Shown here in pieces: positions 34,041-45,701 of a stretch of DNA of 64,000 bases (position 1 is the first letter of the stretch; each line of letters begins with the position of its first letter). The notes beneath the pieces are model-generated. The model searched no databases. It worked only from the letters and a program-made list of their open reading frames with translations, and was not told the DNA's origin. The position numbers and the translations under genes were made by a program. Source of the DNA: Colias croceus (Eukaryota; Arthropoda; Insecta; Lepidoptera; Pieridae); NCBI RefSeq assembly GCF_905220415.1, contig NC_059561.1:3922001-3986000 (forward strand), read 5' to 3'.

Positions 34041-34836
34041 TTAATTGTATAATTCTTTCCAAAAGTTATATAATCGAATAATACATTCATTCAAAACAAT
34101 TCTTTTTATGTAGCAGTTTTTATGTAGCGCTTTGCGGATGAACATACACGTATTATAAAAGTATAATTGTTTTAAATTCATTATTTTAGTGTCGTCGTAG
34201 ATTTTATTTGTAGAAGTTAAAAAAGGATAGTTAAAGATAGTTTTAATGATTTTATTTTGTAAAATTTGGAGTGGCGCTAATTTATTTTTGTAAACACTCC
34301 CCCATACTTCTATTAAATACATTAGGTGCGGCTTTACTAACGATGTAGATGGTGTGGCGTAATTTATGAGGAAGGCAAGAAGTAATATTACGCAGAGATC
34401 TAAGAAGTGCTGATAATTTATTTTTCAGAGAGCTGCTGATTCGCAAATCTAGGTTATTTCTCGTGGGTTTTATGTTCTAATACAACACCGTTAATTTTAA
34501 GTGGAGCGTGTGGTGGAATAATTTTTTTATGAGCTTTGAATTTAGATATATTTATTTTTAGTAGATTGCATTGAAACCATTTATTTAATTCATTTTGTGC
34601 TTGCGCTATCATGTCATGTATAGAAGGACCAAAATAAAACAGACAGGTGTCATCCGCATAAAGTGTTAGGTGACCATTTAGCTTTAAATCTTGGAAATTA
34701 TTAATATAAATTAAAAAAAAGCAATGGGCCTAGAATCGAACCTTGGGGTACGCCACATGTAATGCTATCGTGGTTATCTATTTTAACTATTTGTGATCGA
34801 TTTTTTAAATATGATTTCAGCATATATGCTAGATAT
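34041..34836 (-). pseudogene. LINE reverse-transcriptase fragment (original arm and loop)
   Basis: Reverse transcriptase of a CR1/Jockey-type LINE copies element RNA into DNA at a nicked site. Reading 34836 to 34041 gives MLKSYLKNRS, then GVPQGSILGPL (in the spacer, about 34727-34754), YADDT (34649-34660), and the thumb-side block EVWGSVYKNKLAPLQILQNK. An extra T in a run of eight shifts the frame between the GVPQGS and YADD blocks, and a further shift follows KFKAHKK. No endonuclease is present. The sequence beyond residue block ALHKN differs from the other arm. Confidence 0.75.
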
Positions 34837-35450
34837 GCCCATTGCTTTTTTTTAATTTATATTAATAATTTCCAAGATTTAAAGCTAAATGGTCACCTAA
34901 CACTTTATGCGGATGACACCTGTCTGTTTTATTTTGGTCCTTCTATACATGACATGATAGCGCAAGCACAAAATGAATTAAATAAATGGTTTCAATGCAA
35001 TCTACTAAAAATAAATATATCTAAATTCAAAGCTCATAAAAAAATTATTCCACCACACGCTCCACTTAAAATTAACGGTGTTGTATTAGAACATAAAACC
35101 CACGAGAAATAACCTAGATTTGCGAATCAGCAGCTCTCTGAAAAATAAATTATCAGCACTTCTTAGATCTCTGCGTAATATTACTTCTTGCCTTCCTCAT
35201 AAATTACGCCACACCATCTACATCGTTAGTAAAGCCGCACCTAATGTATTTAATAGAAGTATGGGGGAGTGTTTACAAAAATAAATTAGCGCCACTCCAA
35301 ATTTTACAAAATAAAATCATTAAAACTATCTTTAACTATCCTTTTTTAACTTCTACAAATAAAATCTACGACGACACTAAAATAATGAATTTAAAACAAT
35401 TATACTTTTATAATACGTGTATGTTCATCCGCAAAGCGCTACATAAAAAC
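34116..35450. repeat. 614-bp inverted repeat with a 107-bp spacer
   Basis: 34116-34729 and 34837-35450 are reverse complements. Positions checked at both outer and inner ends and at the YADD codons sum to 69566 or agree with it, so there are no net indels, and I saw no mismatch on reading through. The spacer 34730-34836 belongs to the minus-strand reading. Confidence 0.88.
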
Positions 35451-35609
35451 ATAAATACAAATATTATAATCTCAACATCAAATCGTCACTATCCTAATAG
35501 ACGAGCTAGCATTCTTGCCCTCCCAAAGATGCGAACAAATTATGGAAGGCGAACGGCAACATACGTTTTTATAACGGGAATAAATGTCTTTAAACCTTCA
35601 AGTGGCTAA
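34837..35609 (+). pseudogene. LINE reverse-transcriptase fragment (inverted duplicate)
   Basis: This repeats the same part in the opposite direction: YADDT at 34906-34920 (catalytic Asp pair), NELNKWFQCNLLKIN, then EVWGSVYKNKLAPLQ in a shifted frame. Beyond 35450 it continues into NRRASILALPKMRTNYGRR, which is a plausible LINE C-terminus, whereas the other arm departs here. It carries the same eight-T frameshift as its partner, so it is a copy of an already dead fragment. Confidence 0.75.
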
Positions 35610-35882
35610 GGCCGCAAGCGACCAATGGCTGAGCTCGGTGGGCTCTGATTGGCTCATTTGAATCGGATCAACAAGAGCTAAAACGCAAAAAAGGTGGATT
35701 TGTATAAAAAGCACGTAATTATTATTATTACTGATGGTGACACTTGTGGCTCCGTTCGGATCCACATACGGACGGTGGTGTGGCAATGGATCCACAAATA
35801 CCAACCGGATCAACAAGTGAAAACGGATCAAATAATTACTAACTATATGGCACGTTTGATCAACATAGTGCCCATGGAGATA

Positions 35883-35944
<62 letters not shown>

Positions 35945-38900
35945 ACTTTCCGACATCATCCATTGGGGCCATAACGGCCGGCCAGTCGAGTAGACTGGTC
36001 ACACCTCCGCCCGTCGGAGTGGGGGAGCGTGAGGTTTTTCGTTACGGAATTTCTCGATTTGGTCCCCGCGCTCAAGGCTCGCGATAGAAGCTATTGCAAT
36101 AGCTTAAAATAAATCATAAAACCTGGAATCGTTAGCGTGACCCAATGATTGAAAAACGCCCTAAATATACGTTAAACATGACCCAATTTGACAAATCATA
36201 CACTATTGCTAGAAAACCCTTCAAGGTGATTAAATTAATGCCTTATCTGAACATGGATCAAATGCCACATCCGATAAGGCACCTTCGTTAACGACATTTT
36301 AAATAATTTGGGGTCTACAGAATTTTGGCCACGCAAGATCAAAGTACTTACGTTGGGGGAAATTACCAAGATTTCTTACAATTTAGGGAAATTTGTAGGG
36401 AATGCTTATGTTAAAAATGCGAGAATTTTGGGGAACGACTTTGTTAATAACAAAGGTAAAGGTAGGGGTATTATATTATAGGGGTATATATTATTTTTAT
36501 AAATATAACCGCCTATAAATATTTATGTTTAGACAATTATGGAGTTTATCTTATATTATCATTTAAATATCAATAGATATTATTAATTTTATAAACAAGA
36601 GGATTTTCTTGTTAAATAATAAATTTTAAGTACTTACAATCAATTTTTGCCGTATTTACTCTACCTAATCTTAGAATGAACAACGCGTATATTTTGATAT
36701 GAATATTAAACTTCCTTCTTATAAACTTTTCAGATTTATCAATTAATTCTTATAATTACCATCTCCAAGACGCGAACCCGTATTTTAAGTTATTTATTTA
36801 CAGACTATAACAACCTCTATGGAGATATTAATAACTCAGGCCCCGGAACCACAGACACAACAAAAAATATATTGTGTCGTGGACCGATCGGGCCGCTTGG
36901 GGCTCAATGGGTTAATACATTATCTGAACTCTCACTAAAACTTACCAATAAACTGGAACGTAGTACACGTAAAGCAAGATATCACAATATAGTACAGAAG
37001 AGTCATTTTGATCGTCTTCACCATCACTTGTTCACATTGTATTTCACTTAGCATTTAACTCATAACGTCATAGCTAACTATAAGTGACGTCATTAGTCTA
37101 CATGGTATCATGTGATTTGAAGATGATCACCTGAATCACTTTTAAAAAGATGTAATGTAGTCATTCTTATGAGGGTTGGGTACCTGAAACAAACAACATT
37201 GAATTAGAAGATTTAAAAAATTAATAGTAATTTTAGATTTTTAGATACATTTACATACATTACATTATTATATACATTTTTTTTGTTTATACTTGCAGGA
37301 AAAGGCTAAGGTTGCGATGAAAGGAAACTTTCTAGAGCGACAAAATTAAGATGAAATAACATACGATTTGGATACCGATTTTAAAGCTGTAGCACACACG
37401 AAAGGTGGTATAAGTTCAGGAAATCTAAAATCTGTCGGTTAACCGCTTTCTAGATTTCAAAGAGATCATAACATTTGGTCGTTTTAATTCAAAGTCATAC
37501 GACAAGACGGTCTTCATTTATAGCTATTTAGTTAAGCCTTCTTCAAGATCAGCTTTTTGGAACATGACAGATGAAACTCGGTAAATTTGCAAGCCAAGAA
37601 TTCATATTCTTGTATTTGTTTTAATAACACTTTGTAATATGTGGCTTCTTGATTAATAATTTCGAAATACCAGCTAGCTACCAGCAGATGTATACAATTA
37701 TATATTACAGACTATTCCATTTAGATACTGCGTTTTTAAATAAAATACAGTACCATCCTTCTTCTTTAAAGTTAATAGGTTGAAAATTTTTTAATTACGT
37801 TATATTATGTCACTAGGTTTCATAAAAAAAAATCTTGGCGTCATTTTAAAAACCTAACAATATTATGAGTATAGAGCTCTTGAAACGAGCCAAGACTGAG
37901 TTTCTACGTAATCGTGTACATAGGTAACAATGTTAAGAAAATCTGTAAGAAGTTTTTCGCAGAAATTTCTAGAAAGTTCTTGCGGTTTTGTTTGGTATAA
38001 AAGTCTTAACTTTATATCCAAAAACCGTTTAAAATATATTAATTATAATTAGCATACAAATAAAAATCAAACCTTAACGCTCAACTAGACTACTACTGTA
38101 TATTAATACTTACTACTATACACAATACTTTAAATTAATCTGAAAAAATAATTCTTAATCAAATCCATGACCAAAAACGTTTACCCCTCTGAACATTTTA
38201 TAGTACAAGCCTGTATATAGTAAGACTTAACCATAAACATTTTGCCCTAAAATTGTACTAAAAAATCCCGGCGTTCCCAGTCTTTAGATAAGGTTATCTC
38301 GCCCGTAACACTAGATCAAAACAGAGAATATCAACGTAATCCAGATTTTGGAGACACTCCAAAAACATTGTATTCTTGTACAAGAAAATTGTGAGAGGTA
38401 TTCAAATTTTATTCCTTTACTGCGTAGGTTTGGACGCCCAACGTTTGTATGTTGTATTTTTGAAGATGACTTTATTATATGTGTGTGTTATAAACTTGTA
38501 TGGATATTCAAATTGATAGGGTTATACACACTTTGAAAATTAAACGTCAATTAACAGCAGATAAAAAAATTTAATTTAGAGGTAAGAGTCATGTAGATTT
38601 TTATTCAGATATTAGTATTTCGTTAGTATGTAGTTATCAAGTTATAATAAGATCATTCGATGGACATAATATGGTTCCTCTGCACTATACACGTGTCAGA
38701 ATAAAAAAATGATAGATACTACTTACATAACAAATGAAATTCCAAGCAAATAAAATTTCAACTTTTAAATAAAGAAAGAGATAAATCTAGTACATACAAG
38801 GAATAAGCGAAATAGTTTTAAGTTAAAAAAAAGGAATAGAATCTCGATCGCAACCTCTCAATCACCATTGAAACCTTTCCCATTAAATAGAACTGAGAAG

Positions 38901-39087
38901 CAATTCCCTTGTACAAATAATCGTGTCTATTGTCTATACGTTGATCAGACTTCGAATGTCGAAACATTAGCTTCGTTTTGGCGCCATTATAATTCAATAT
39001 TCCACAATGTTTTATGAAGGAAAATTTTACTAATTCATATTTGATACATTGGTGATTCGTTTTTGTTCCGTTTCATTAATATGAAGT
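35610..39087. other. Stretch without recognisable gene
   Basis: A GC-richer part at 35600-36110 is rich in GGATCAACAAG-type repeats and includes a perfect 18-bp palindrome, AAGCTATTGCAATAGCTT (36088-36105). From 36110 to 39087 the DNA is AT-rich; frames such as 38348-38536 have no known motif. Confidence 0.45.
35885..35942. repeat. TA dinucleotide microsatellite, 29 units
   Basis: An uninterrupted TA run. Frames across it encode Tyr/Ile runs and are not genes. Confidence 0.95.
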
Positions 39088-39285
39088 AGATAGATTTCCG
39101 CCCGTGGCTTCGCCCGCGTTATCAAAGAAAAACCTGCATAGTTCCAGACCTTGTGGGATTTCCTGGAAAAAAGCATATGTCTTATTCTGAGTTTTCAGCT
39201 ACCTACATACCAAATTTCATTGTAATCGGTTCAGTAGTATTTGAAGAGTAACAAACAAACTTTCGCATTTTTAATATTAGTAGGA
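39088..39285 (-). mobile_element. Helitron-like element, family HelB
   Basis: The worn left end (ATAGATTTCCGCCC) has the hairpin GGCTTCGCCCG. TTCATTGTAATCGGTTCAGT is conserved, and the 5' end TTAATATTAGTAGGA closes it at 39285. Confidence 0.65.
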
Positions 39286-40507
39286 TTTAATTCGTGAATG
39301 TAATTTTAGAATACAGTTCATTTTAATTAAAGTATAGATTGCTATTTCAGTTAGTTGAGTCCTCTTTGATATAGTGGTGGGCTATAGCGTTAAAATTGAA
39401 CAGTCTTGGTATCGATTTTCAATTGTCACGGAAGGAATGAATATTATATTTGTACCTACGAATGTTTTCCCAAAGCTACTTTTTGTCATATAATAGTGCT
39501 CAATAAACATTTTATTATCTGGCTTTGCCATGTAGTTTTACTTACAGTTTTCAGACAACAAGAAACTTGTGAATGTGTCTAACTAGCGATTTTGCGTAAA
39601 GAATAAGACATTTGTCCATAACATGTATGATAAGAAGTAATCTGCAGGATGCATTTTTATAATTAGTAGGAAAAATATCGATTTTAGAAGTATAACTATT
39701 TTTAAAAATCACGACATTTATCATAACATGTAGGTATGATAAGTAGTAAACTGCAGGATGCATTTTTATTATAAGCAGGAAAAATATCGACTTTAGAAGT
39801 ATAGCTATTATTTAAAATCAGTTTGGTTTCAATACATTTGGTATAATAAACACGTTTACCCATACCATCGCGTAAAAACTCAACATCTTTATGCGACATA
39901 TTTTCCAGAAGCGAACGAAGTTAGCGGTCTTCTTAAAAAATCTCGATTTAAACGTTAAAAATAAAGAATACTCAACTACGTCAGCCAACTTATAATGAGT
40001 TGGAGGTAACTCGACATCCGGGGTCCTTAAATACAAAACAATGTCCTTTGTAGAGGACGGTTTGGAAATTTTGCAGCACATTAGTGAAGTTAGGGTACTT
40101 GATATGGCTTTATGAAATTCTTTAGAAAACGGTACAATATTATGTAACTATGAAACAATATGTTGATTGAAGAGTTATAGTGGTGAAACTATTGTTCCTA
40201 CTTTAGATTATGTCGGGTTGATATTATTAACAGAGCATTGAAGTATCAAATGAAGTGTTTTTCTATATTAGGTATGTGATGACGATCTTAATATTTAATA
40301 TATTAATTGAATTGGTATCTGAAATATACATTACTTACAATATAAACAGAAAATTAAAGATATAGCTTAAAATACGATTTCCATTAATTTAAATTTAAAT
40401 CTGAAATTAAAATTACTAGGGTATTTTAATACTCGGATAAAATGATGGCGTCCTCGTAATATATAAGCCGATTTTCAACAAAATTTTTACATTCGAATGA
40501 TACTCAT
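39286..40507. other. AT-rich stretch with one tandem duplication
   Basis: Apart from the repeat at 39618-39826 no structure is seen. The overlapping minus-strand frames (39551-40081) come from that repeat and from AT-rich DNA. Confidence 0.45.
39618..39826. repeat. Tandem duplication, two units of about 104 bp
   Basis: CATAACATGTATGATAAG...CTGCAGGATGCATTTTTAT and GGAAAAATATCGATTTTAGA recur one unit later (39722 on) with about one change in ten bases. Confidence 0.75.
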
Positions 40508-40510
40508 TAA

Positions 40511-41243
40511 GGGCCGATTTTTCAATGCCCAGATAAACAGTCTAATAACTACCCCTCGAATAGATTTATTCAATTGCTTATCTAACTCATAACGGCTCGC
40601 CTATTTTTCAATCGTGATTTATTTGATGAATAACTATCTGACCAAATATTTCCATATTGGCAGCTCTGCTCTTGGAGTGGCGAAACAAACATATTAAATT
40701 AGTCAGGTTAGAGCGGGATAGAGTCAACTTGCAATATGTCAACAACCGTCATTATGACTCACGTCAGGAGTGCATTTTAAGTTTATCTTGTGTTCTATGA
40801 TTGTTGATTATTGTTTTGATTCGAGTAAAGAGTTTTGATTAAATTTGTGTTAAAATTTATATATTTTACGATGGAAACGACATAAAGGCAGCGTCCGGCA
40901 AATTTTCAATGGCATGATCATCAGTAGGTACTATCAAAATCATCAATTTCAATATGATTTTAATTGATAATTATTTTATAGAAAGAGGCTTTATTGTAAA
41001 AATTCTACGCTCTATGTTATTACATACGAAAATATCCCAAATTTGACGCGTCAGTTGTCAACTCAAACGTCTAATCGTCGAATAGCACGCTATCTGGCCG
41101 TTGGAGCAGCAGATAGATTTATTCCTCAAATAACGTAGTTATTCGATAGATAAGTCCTATTCGTCTATTGAAAAATTGAATATTTTGTTAACTGAAGAAT
41201 AAAGTCTATCTAGCTGTTTATCTGGGCATTGAAAAATCGGCCC
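40511..41243. mobile_element. PIF/Harbinger-type non-autonomous element, 733 bp
   Basis: Perfect 30-bp TIRs lie at 40511-40540 and 41214-41243 (start GGGCCGATTTTTCAATGCCC). TAA flanks both sides (40508-40510, 41244-41246). The TIR piece TTTTTCAAT recurs inside both ends (about 40613 and 41168). No transposase frame. The TAA duplication suits PIF/Harbinger, but the TIR differs from the 22342 family. Confidence 0.8.
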
Positions 41244-41246
41244 TAA

Positions 41247-41882
41247 AGAGAATTATTATCAGAGAGATATTACGTTGATTTGACAGAAGACAAAGTAAAG
41301 CCGTGTGTACATTATCGTCACAGATTGTGAATAACTCATGTTCCACGAAGCGTGATAGACATAAATGTATACCCGGCTTTAGATTAAAAATTGGATATCA
41401 GATTGAACGAATAAATTCTAAATCTACATGGAATTATGCCGAAGCCGCGCCTAAAGAATTATAAAATATAATTCTTACAATAACTCGGCTTTCTCGTGCC
41501 AAATAATGAATATTCAAATTATTTCAATAACGCGTCTGCAAAACGAAAATTAAATTTATTTTGTAATATTTTACATAAAGTTGTGTTTGTCCTTTACATT
41601 TTAAAAATTAATAAAACAAAAAAATAATATTTTATAAACACAATATACAAAAAAGGAAAAAAACAATACTGTCTCTTTAAAATGAATGATGTTGGCAACT
41701 TTTATATGTATACTTTACATAAGTTTTAAAACAACCACGAAATTGACTAAGACTGCATTATTACATCAGAACACTGCACACTGCACATTTATTGGAATTC
41801 AGCAGGATTTAATCAGCTTACACTATATTGAAATATAGATACAAAACACAGTTTGTGTGAAAGCCACAGATTATTTATTAAC
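41247..41882. other. AT-rich stretch, nothing recognised
   Basis: No gene or clear repeat end. Confidence 0.4.
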
Positions 41883-41885
41883 TTA

Positions 41886-42300
41886 GGGCGGCCGTACACG
41901 GACCGCTTCAAGCAGTTGAGACCGACCGCTTGAAGCCGCGACCGCGCGGTGAACTATAGGCATTCATTCACCGCCGTACACGTGACGGCTCGAGCCGTCG
42001 CGACCGCTTCAAGCCGTCAACTGCATGACGAAATTCCATCGTGCCGTTGACGGCTCGCGAGCGGTCGTGAGGCATACACTGACTGCTCGAGCCGTTGACT
42101 GCGCTAGAGCCGTCGACGGCTTCCTCTCCCCCTGAAAATCAATGACGCGACTAGTCAAAAAATCAACGGCTCGAGCGGTTGGTAGCGACGGCTCGAGCAG
42201 TCAAGAACCGACGGCTCGAGCCGTCAACGACCGACCGCTCGAGCCGTCCGTGTACGTCGCTCAGCCGTTAACTGCTCGAGCGGTCCGTGTACGGCCGCCC
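41886..42300. mobile_element. MITE with TTA duplication and palindromic GC-rich core
   Basis: The ends are inverted (GGGCGGCCGTACACGGACCG at 41886; complement ends 42300), with TTA on both sides (41883-41885, 42301-42303). The core is built from more than a dozen variants of the self-complementary word ACGGCTCGAGCCGT and near relatives, so both strands look alike. The GC and CpG content stands far above the surroundings. The Thr-Ala-Arg-Ala-rich frame at 42142 follows from this repeat and is not a gene. Confidence 0.78.
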
Positions 42301-42587
42301 TTAGCTCTGTCAACGTTCGTTCTACTTGAACTATTTCCGTACAGCATTCGGAAAATACTGCTCAGGGACTATTCGCATAATAAGTATCATTTTCAACACT
42401 GTATTGGAAATTGCTTTGTATTAGTGTACCTACTGTGATTGAGAGTATAATATTTTGTATTGAAATACGTATGGAAATACATAATTGTGTGCTGACACAA
42501 TAGTGTCCCGTATTTTTAAGGCCACAATGAAATTGGGTATATTTAATGGGTTGAATAACAATGAACTATAAGATATTACTTTTAATC

Positions 42588-42777
42588 TCTATGTATAAAA
42601 ATGAATCCCTATTTCCCTTGATCACGTCATCACGTGTTCACGTGTGATGGCGTGGCGTGGGTGGACTGATTTCGATAATTATTTTTTTATAACATTTCTT
42701 CAAGTACCTACGAAGATGGTTCTTATGAAAAGAAAACATAAACATGTACCACGGGCGAAGCCGGGGCGGACCGCTAG
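42588..42777 (+). mobile_element. Helitron-like element, family HelD
   Basis: It starts TCTATGTATAAAAATGAATC, contains GGGTGGACTGATTTCGATAA, and ends ACGGGCGAAGCCGGGGCGGA, CCG, CTAG (42774-42777). Confidence 0.7.
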
Positions 42778-43331
42778 TATGCTATAAAAACTAAAAATAA
42801 TATGAATATCCGAATAAGATAATGCCACTGAAAAGATCGTAACAGTTAAAAATATTTATATAATTACAGTTACTACGTGAATAAGACATAAACACTTGTA
42901 GAGTCTGATAAGTTCATAAGACAGTTCTTCATTAAAATTTAAGTTCTCATTTTGGTCAGAACAGCGTACGTAGGGAGTACCATTGCCCTCAGGATTTATG
43001 AAATCAATATATTATGTAACATACACTAATTAGGTATCATTGTATCAAACTGTATTTAATGGTGTACTGGTATCTCTGCACACATAAAGGGCCATTTAAA
43101 AAAAATGCAATGCATTCGTGTTAAATAATTTTACTTGCAATTCAGAATTATTCGATAATACCCCGTTTATTCAATTTTAGGTTCAAGATTAATTTATTTC
43201 AAAATTATACCCTTATAAATTTACACAAATATATACCCTTATAATTTGAAGGCACAAAAACAACTTATATTCTGTTTTCTAAAGCTATACTTACGCTTCC
43301 GGCCACTTAGCCTCCAGCATATCCCTAGTAG
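42778..43331. other. AT-rich stretch, nothing recognised
   Basis: No gene or clear repeat end before the minisatellite. Confidence 0.4.
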
Positions 43332-44220
43332 ACGCGAGTGAAAGTGGCGGGAGCTAAAGTGACGGGAGTTAAAGTGACGGGAGTTAAAGTGACGCGAGTG
43401 AAAGTGGCGGGAGCTAAAGTGACGGGAGTTAAAGTGACGCGAGTGAAAGTGGCGGGAGGTAAAGTGACGGGAGGTAAAGTGACGGGAGGTAAAGTGACGG
43501 GAGGTAAAGTGGCGGGAGCTAAAGTGACGGGACTTAAAGTGACGGGAGGTAAAGTGACGGGAGTTAAAGTAACGGGAGTGAAAGTGGCGGGAGCCAAAGT
43601 GACGGGAGTTAAAGTAACGGGAGTGAAAGTGACGGGAGTTAAAGTGACGGGAGGTAAAGTGACGGAAATTAAAGTGACGGAAATTAAAGTGACAGTAGTT
43701 AAAGTGACGGGAGTTAAAGTAACGGGAGCTAAAGTGACGGGAGGTAAAGTGACGGGAGGTAAAGTGACGGGAGCTAAAGTGACGGGAGTTAAAGTGACGG
43801 GAGCTAAAGTGACGGGAGTTAAAGTGACGCGAGTGAAAGTGGCGGGAAGTAAAGTGACGGGAGTTAAAGTGACGGGAGCTTAAGTGACGGGAGTTAAAGT
43901 GACGGAAGTTAAAGTGACAGTAGTTAAAGTGACGGGAGCTAAAGTGACGGGAGTGAAAGTGGCGGGAGTTAAAGTGACGGAAGTTAAAGTGACAGTAGTT
44001 AAAGTGACGGGAGGTAAAGTGACGGGAGTTAAAGTGGCGGGAGCTAAAGTGACGGGAGTTAAAGTGACGCGAGTTAAAGTGACGGGAGTTAAAGTGACGG
44101 AAGTTAAAGTGACAGTAGTTAAAGTGACGGGAGGTAAAGTGACGGGAGTTAAAGTGACGGGACTTAAAGTGACGGGAGTTAAAGTGACGGGAGTTAAAGT
44201 GACGGGAGGTAAAGTGACGG
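43332..44220. repeat. 15-bp minisatellite, about 59 units
   Basis: The unit is GTGACGGGAGTTAAA with substitutions at a few sites (TTA/CTA/GTA/TGA, GTGAC/GTGGC, GACGG/GACGC). The phase never slips across the whole array. Because 15 is a multiple of three, long frames arise on both strands (Val-Lys-Val-Thr-Gly on plus, broken once by TAA near 43881), but they lack a start context, a unique region or a neighbouring exon. Confidence 0.95.
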
Positions 44221-44511
44221 GTAAACCCGGAGAACCCGGGTAAACCCAGGTTTTTTGATGATCTTGAGAACCGGGTCTGAATAATATGAAACCCGGTTCT
44301 CCCGGTTCCGACCTAAATATTATGTTATTTTTAGAAATTTATTCTATCTGGCAACGTTGGACTCACGTGCATCGTGAATTTCCGTGCCACGACTCAAGCG
44401 TGGCTCTGATTAGTTGTCTTACCTTAGATGCTAGTTAGGTTTCCTAGTTAGATATTGTATTTCCAAAAAAAAATTGGCTTCGAAAATGACAAAAATTAGG
44501 CTACAGAATGT
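44221..44511. repeat. CCCGGTTCT-rich block
   Basis: Direct and inverted CCCGGTTCT/AGAACCGGG words cluster at 44226-44310 and again at about 45600-45690, where the block ends GGTTCTGCATGCCCTAG. The two clusters may be the ends of one element that was later invaded. The left end is unclear. Confidence 0.4.
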
Positions 44512-44965
44512 GTAGCTAACAGAGATAACAAGGATAAAATTTTTTGATTTGATGGTTCTCAAATATTTATTACGCAATTTGTAGGACAATATGTACGTTG
44601 AATTATATAAACATTAACTAAGTGAAAACAAAAAAAATTAGCTTGTTAGTAATCATTTATGATGACCTCGTTATCGATACACTTTGGAAAGGGGGACTCT
44701 TTGAACCAACCATAGATTTTGTAGGACAAATATTTTTTCGAATAATTTAGGTAATTATCTTGAGATTGAACAAAAAAAAATTCAGTTAGTAATAAATATT
44801 TGAGAACCATCAAATCAAAAATTTTTATCCTTGTTATCTCTGTTAGCTACCACAATCGAGACTTTCGTACACGAAATTATTGGGCGTCTCATCAAAATAA
44901 AGCTACAAACGGAAAATAAGCTTGATAGTAGTCACTTGCAAAAATGGGCGATGTATCCTGAACTA
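44512..44965. mobile_element. Truncated copy of the 59256-59827 TIR element
   Basis: From GTAGCTAACAGAGATAACAA to ATCCTGAACTA it follows the full copy almost base for base, but the outer 115 bp of the left TIR are missing. It lacks TIR-based mobility for that reason. Confidence 0.75.
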
Positions 44966-45701
44966 TATTGTTATTAGGTAGATTTGTTGTGAATTTGAAA
45001 AGCTGTTGATTTTACTGTTTCACATAATGATCCAGTCATGTTTTTGTTTTTGGTATCAAGCTGAAATTTTTTATCGAATACTCAAGTCTACGGTTTCTTT
45101 AATGCTGTGAAAAATTCAAACTCACAAGCCAACTCATCAAAAGATACAGCTGTAAATGCTGAAAATTTTCGCAAATTTCGACATTTACATGGAACTCAAA
45201 ACCTACAGGGTACTTCTCATGAACACAGAGCCTTGAAATTTGGTAAAAGTAACGTCTTATAACGCAGATAAAGGAAAAATTGCTAGAAACATAAATTTTT
45301 AAGTTACAACATTATAAAAAAATAGGTTTGTTCGGAGCCCTCGGAGCGCGAGTCCGACTCGCACTTGGCCGGTTTTTTGCTTTACAGTTTGCAGTTAAAG
45401 AATAAGGTTTAAGTTTATATGTGATATTATGATAACAAGGTACTTTTATAAGACTGATAAATAAAGAAAAGTATTGAAAATTTTGTTTCTTTATTAATTT
45501 AATAAAATAAGACACATGCCGCGTAAAATAAAAGGCCCATCAGGTACTTTTACAGTTACTTTTGTTTTATTTTGTATTTTTTTCCCAGGTATTATAAAAG
45601 AACCGTGTAACCTGGTTCTACCCGGTTCTGAGCTCGATTTGGAACCGGGTTTCAGAAACTTGGAACCGGACTCGGTTCTGCATGCCCTAGGTACAACACC
45701 T
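44966..45701. other. Stretch with repeat fragments
   Basis: 45180-45378 ends in CGAGTCCGACTCGCACTTGG then CCGGTTTTTT, a very common lepidopteran repeat end of unsure class. 45590-45701 is the second CCCGGTTCT cluster. Opposite frames here (45494-45722) are mutual shadows. Confidence 0.5.

Noticed and set aside
35598..36002. Frames of 134 and 99 codons across the TA run
   Set aside because: Tyr/Ile runs from a dinucleotide repeat, open on both strands.
42142..42438. 98-codon frame with Thr-Ala-Arg-Ala repeats
   Set aside because: Produced by the palindromic MITE core.
43332..44220. CRISPR-like array
   Set aside because: Units are contiguous 15-mers without spacers, in a eukaryotic genome.
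43338..44243. Long frames of 181 and 119 codons with a Val-Lys-Val-Thr-Gly repeat
   Set aside because: They follow mechanically from a 15-bp tandem repeat; both strands are open, and there is no unique region or gene context.
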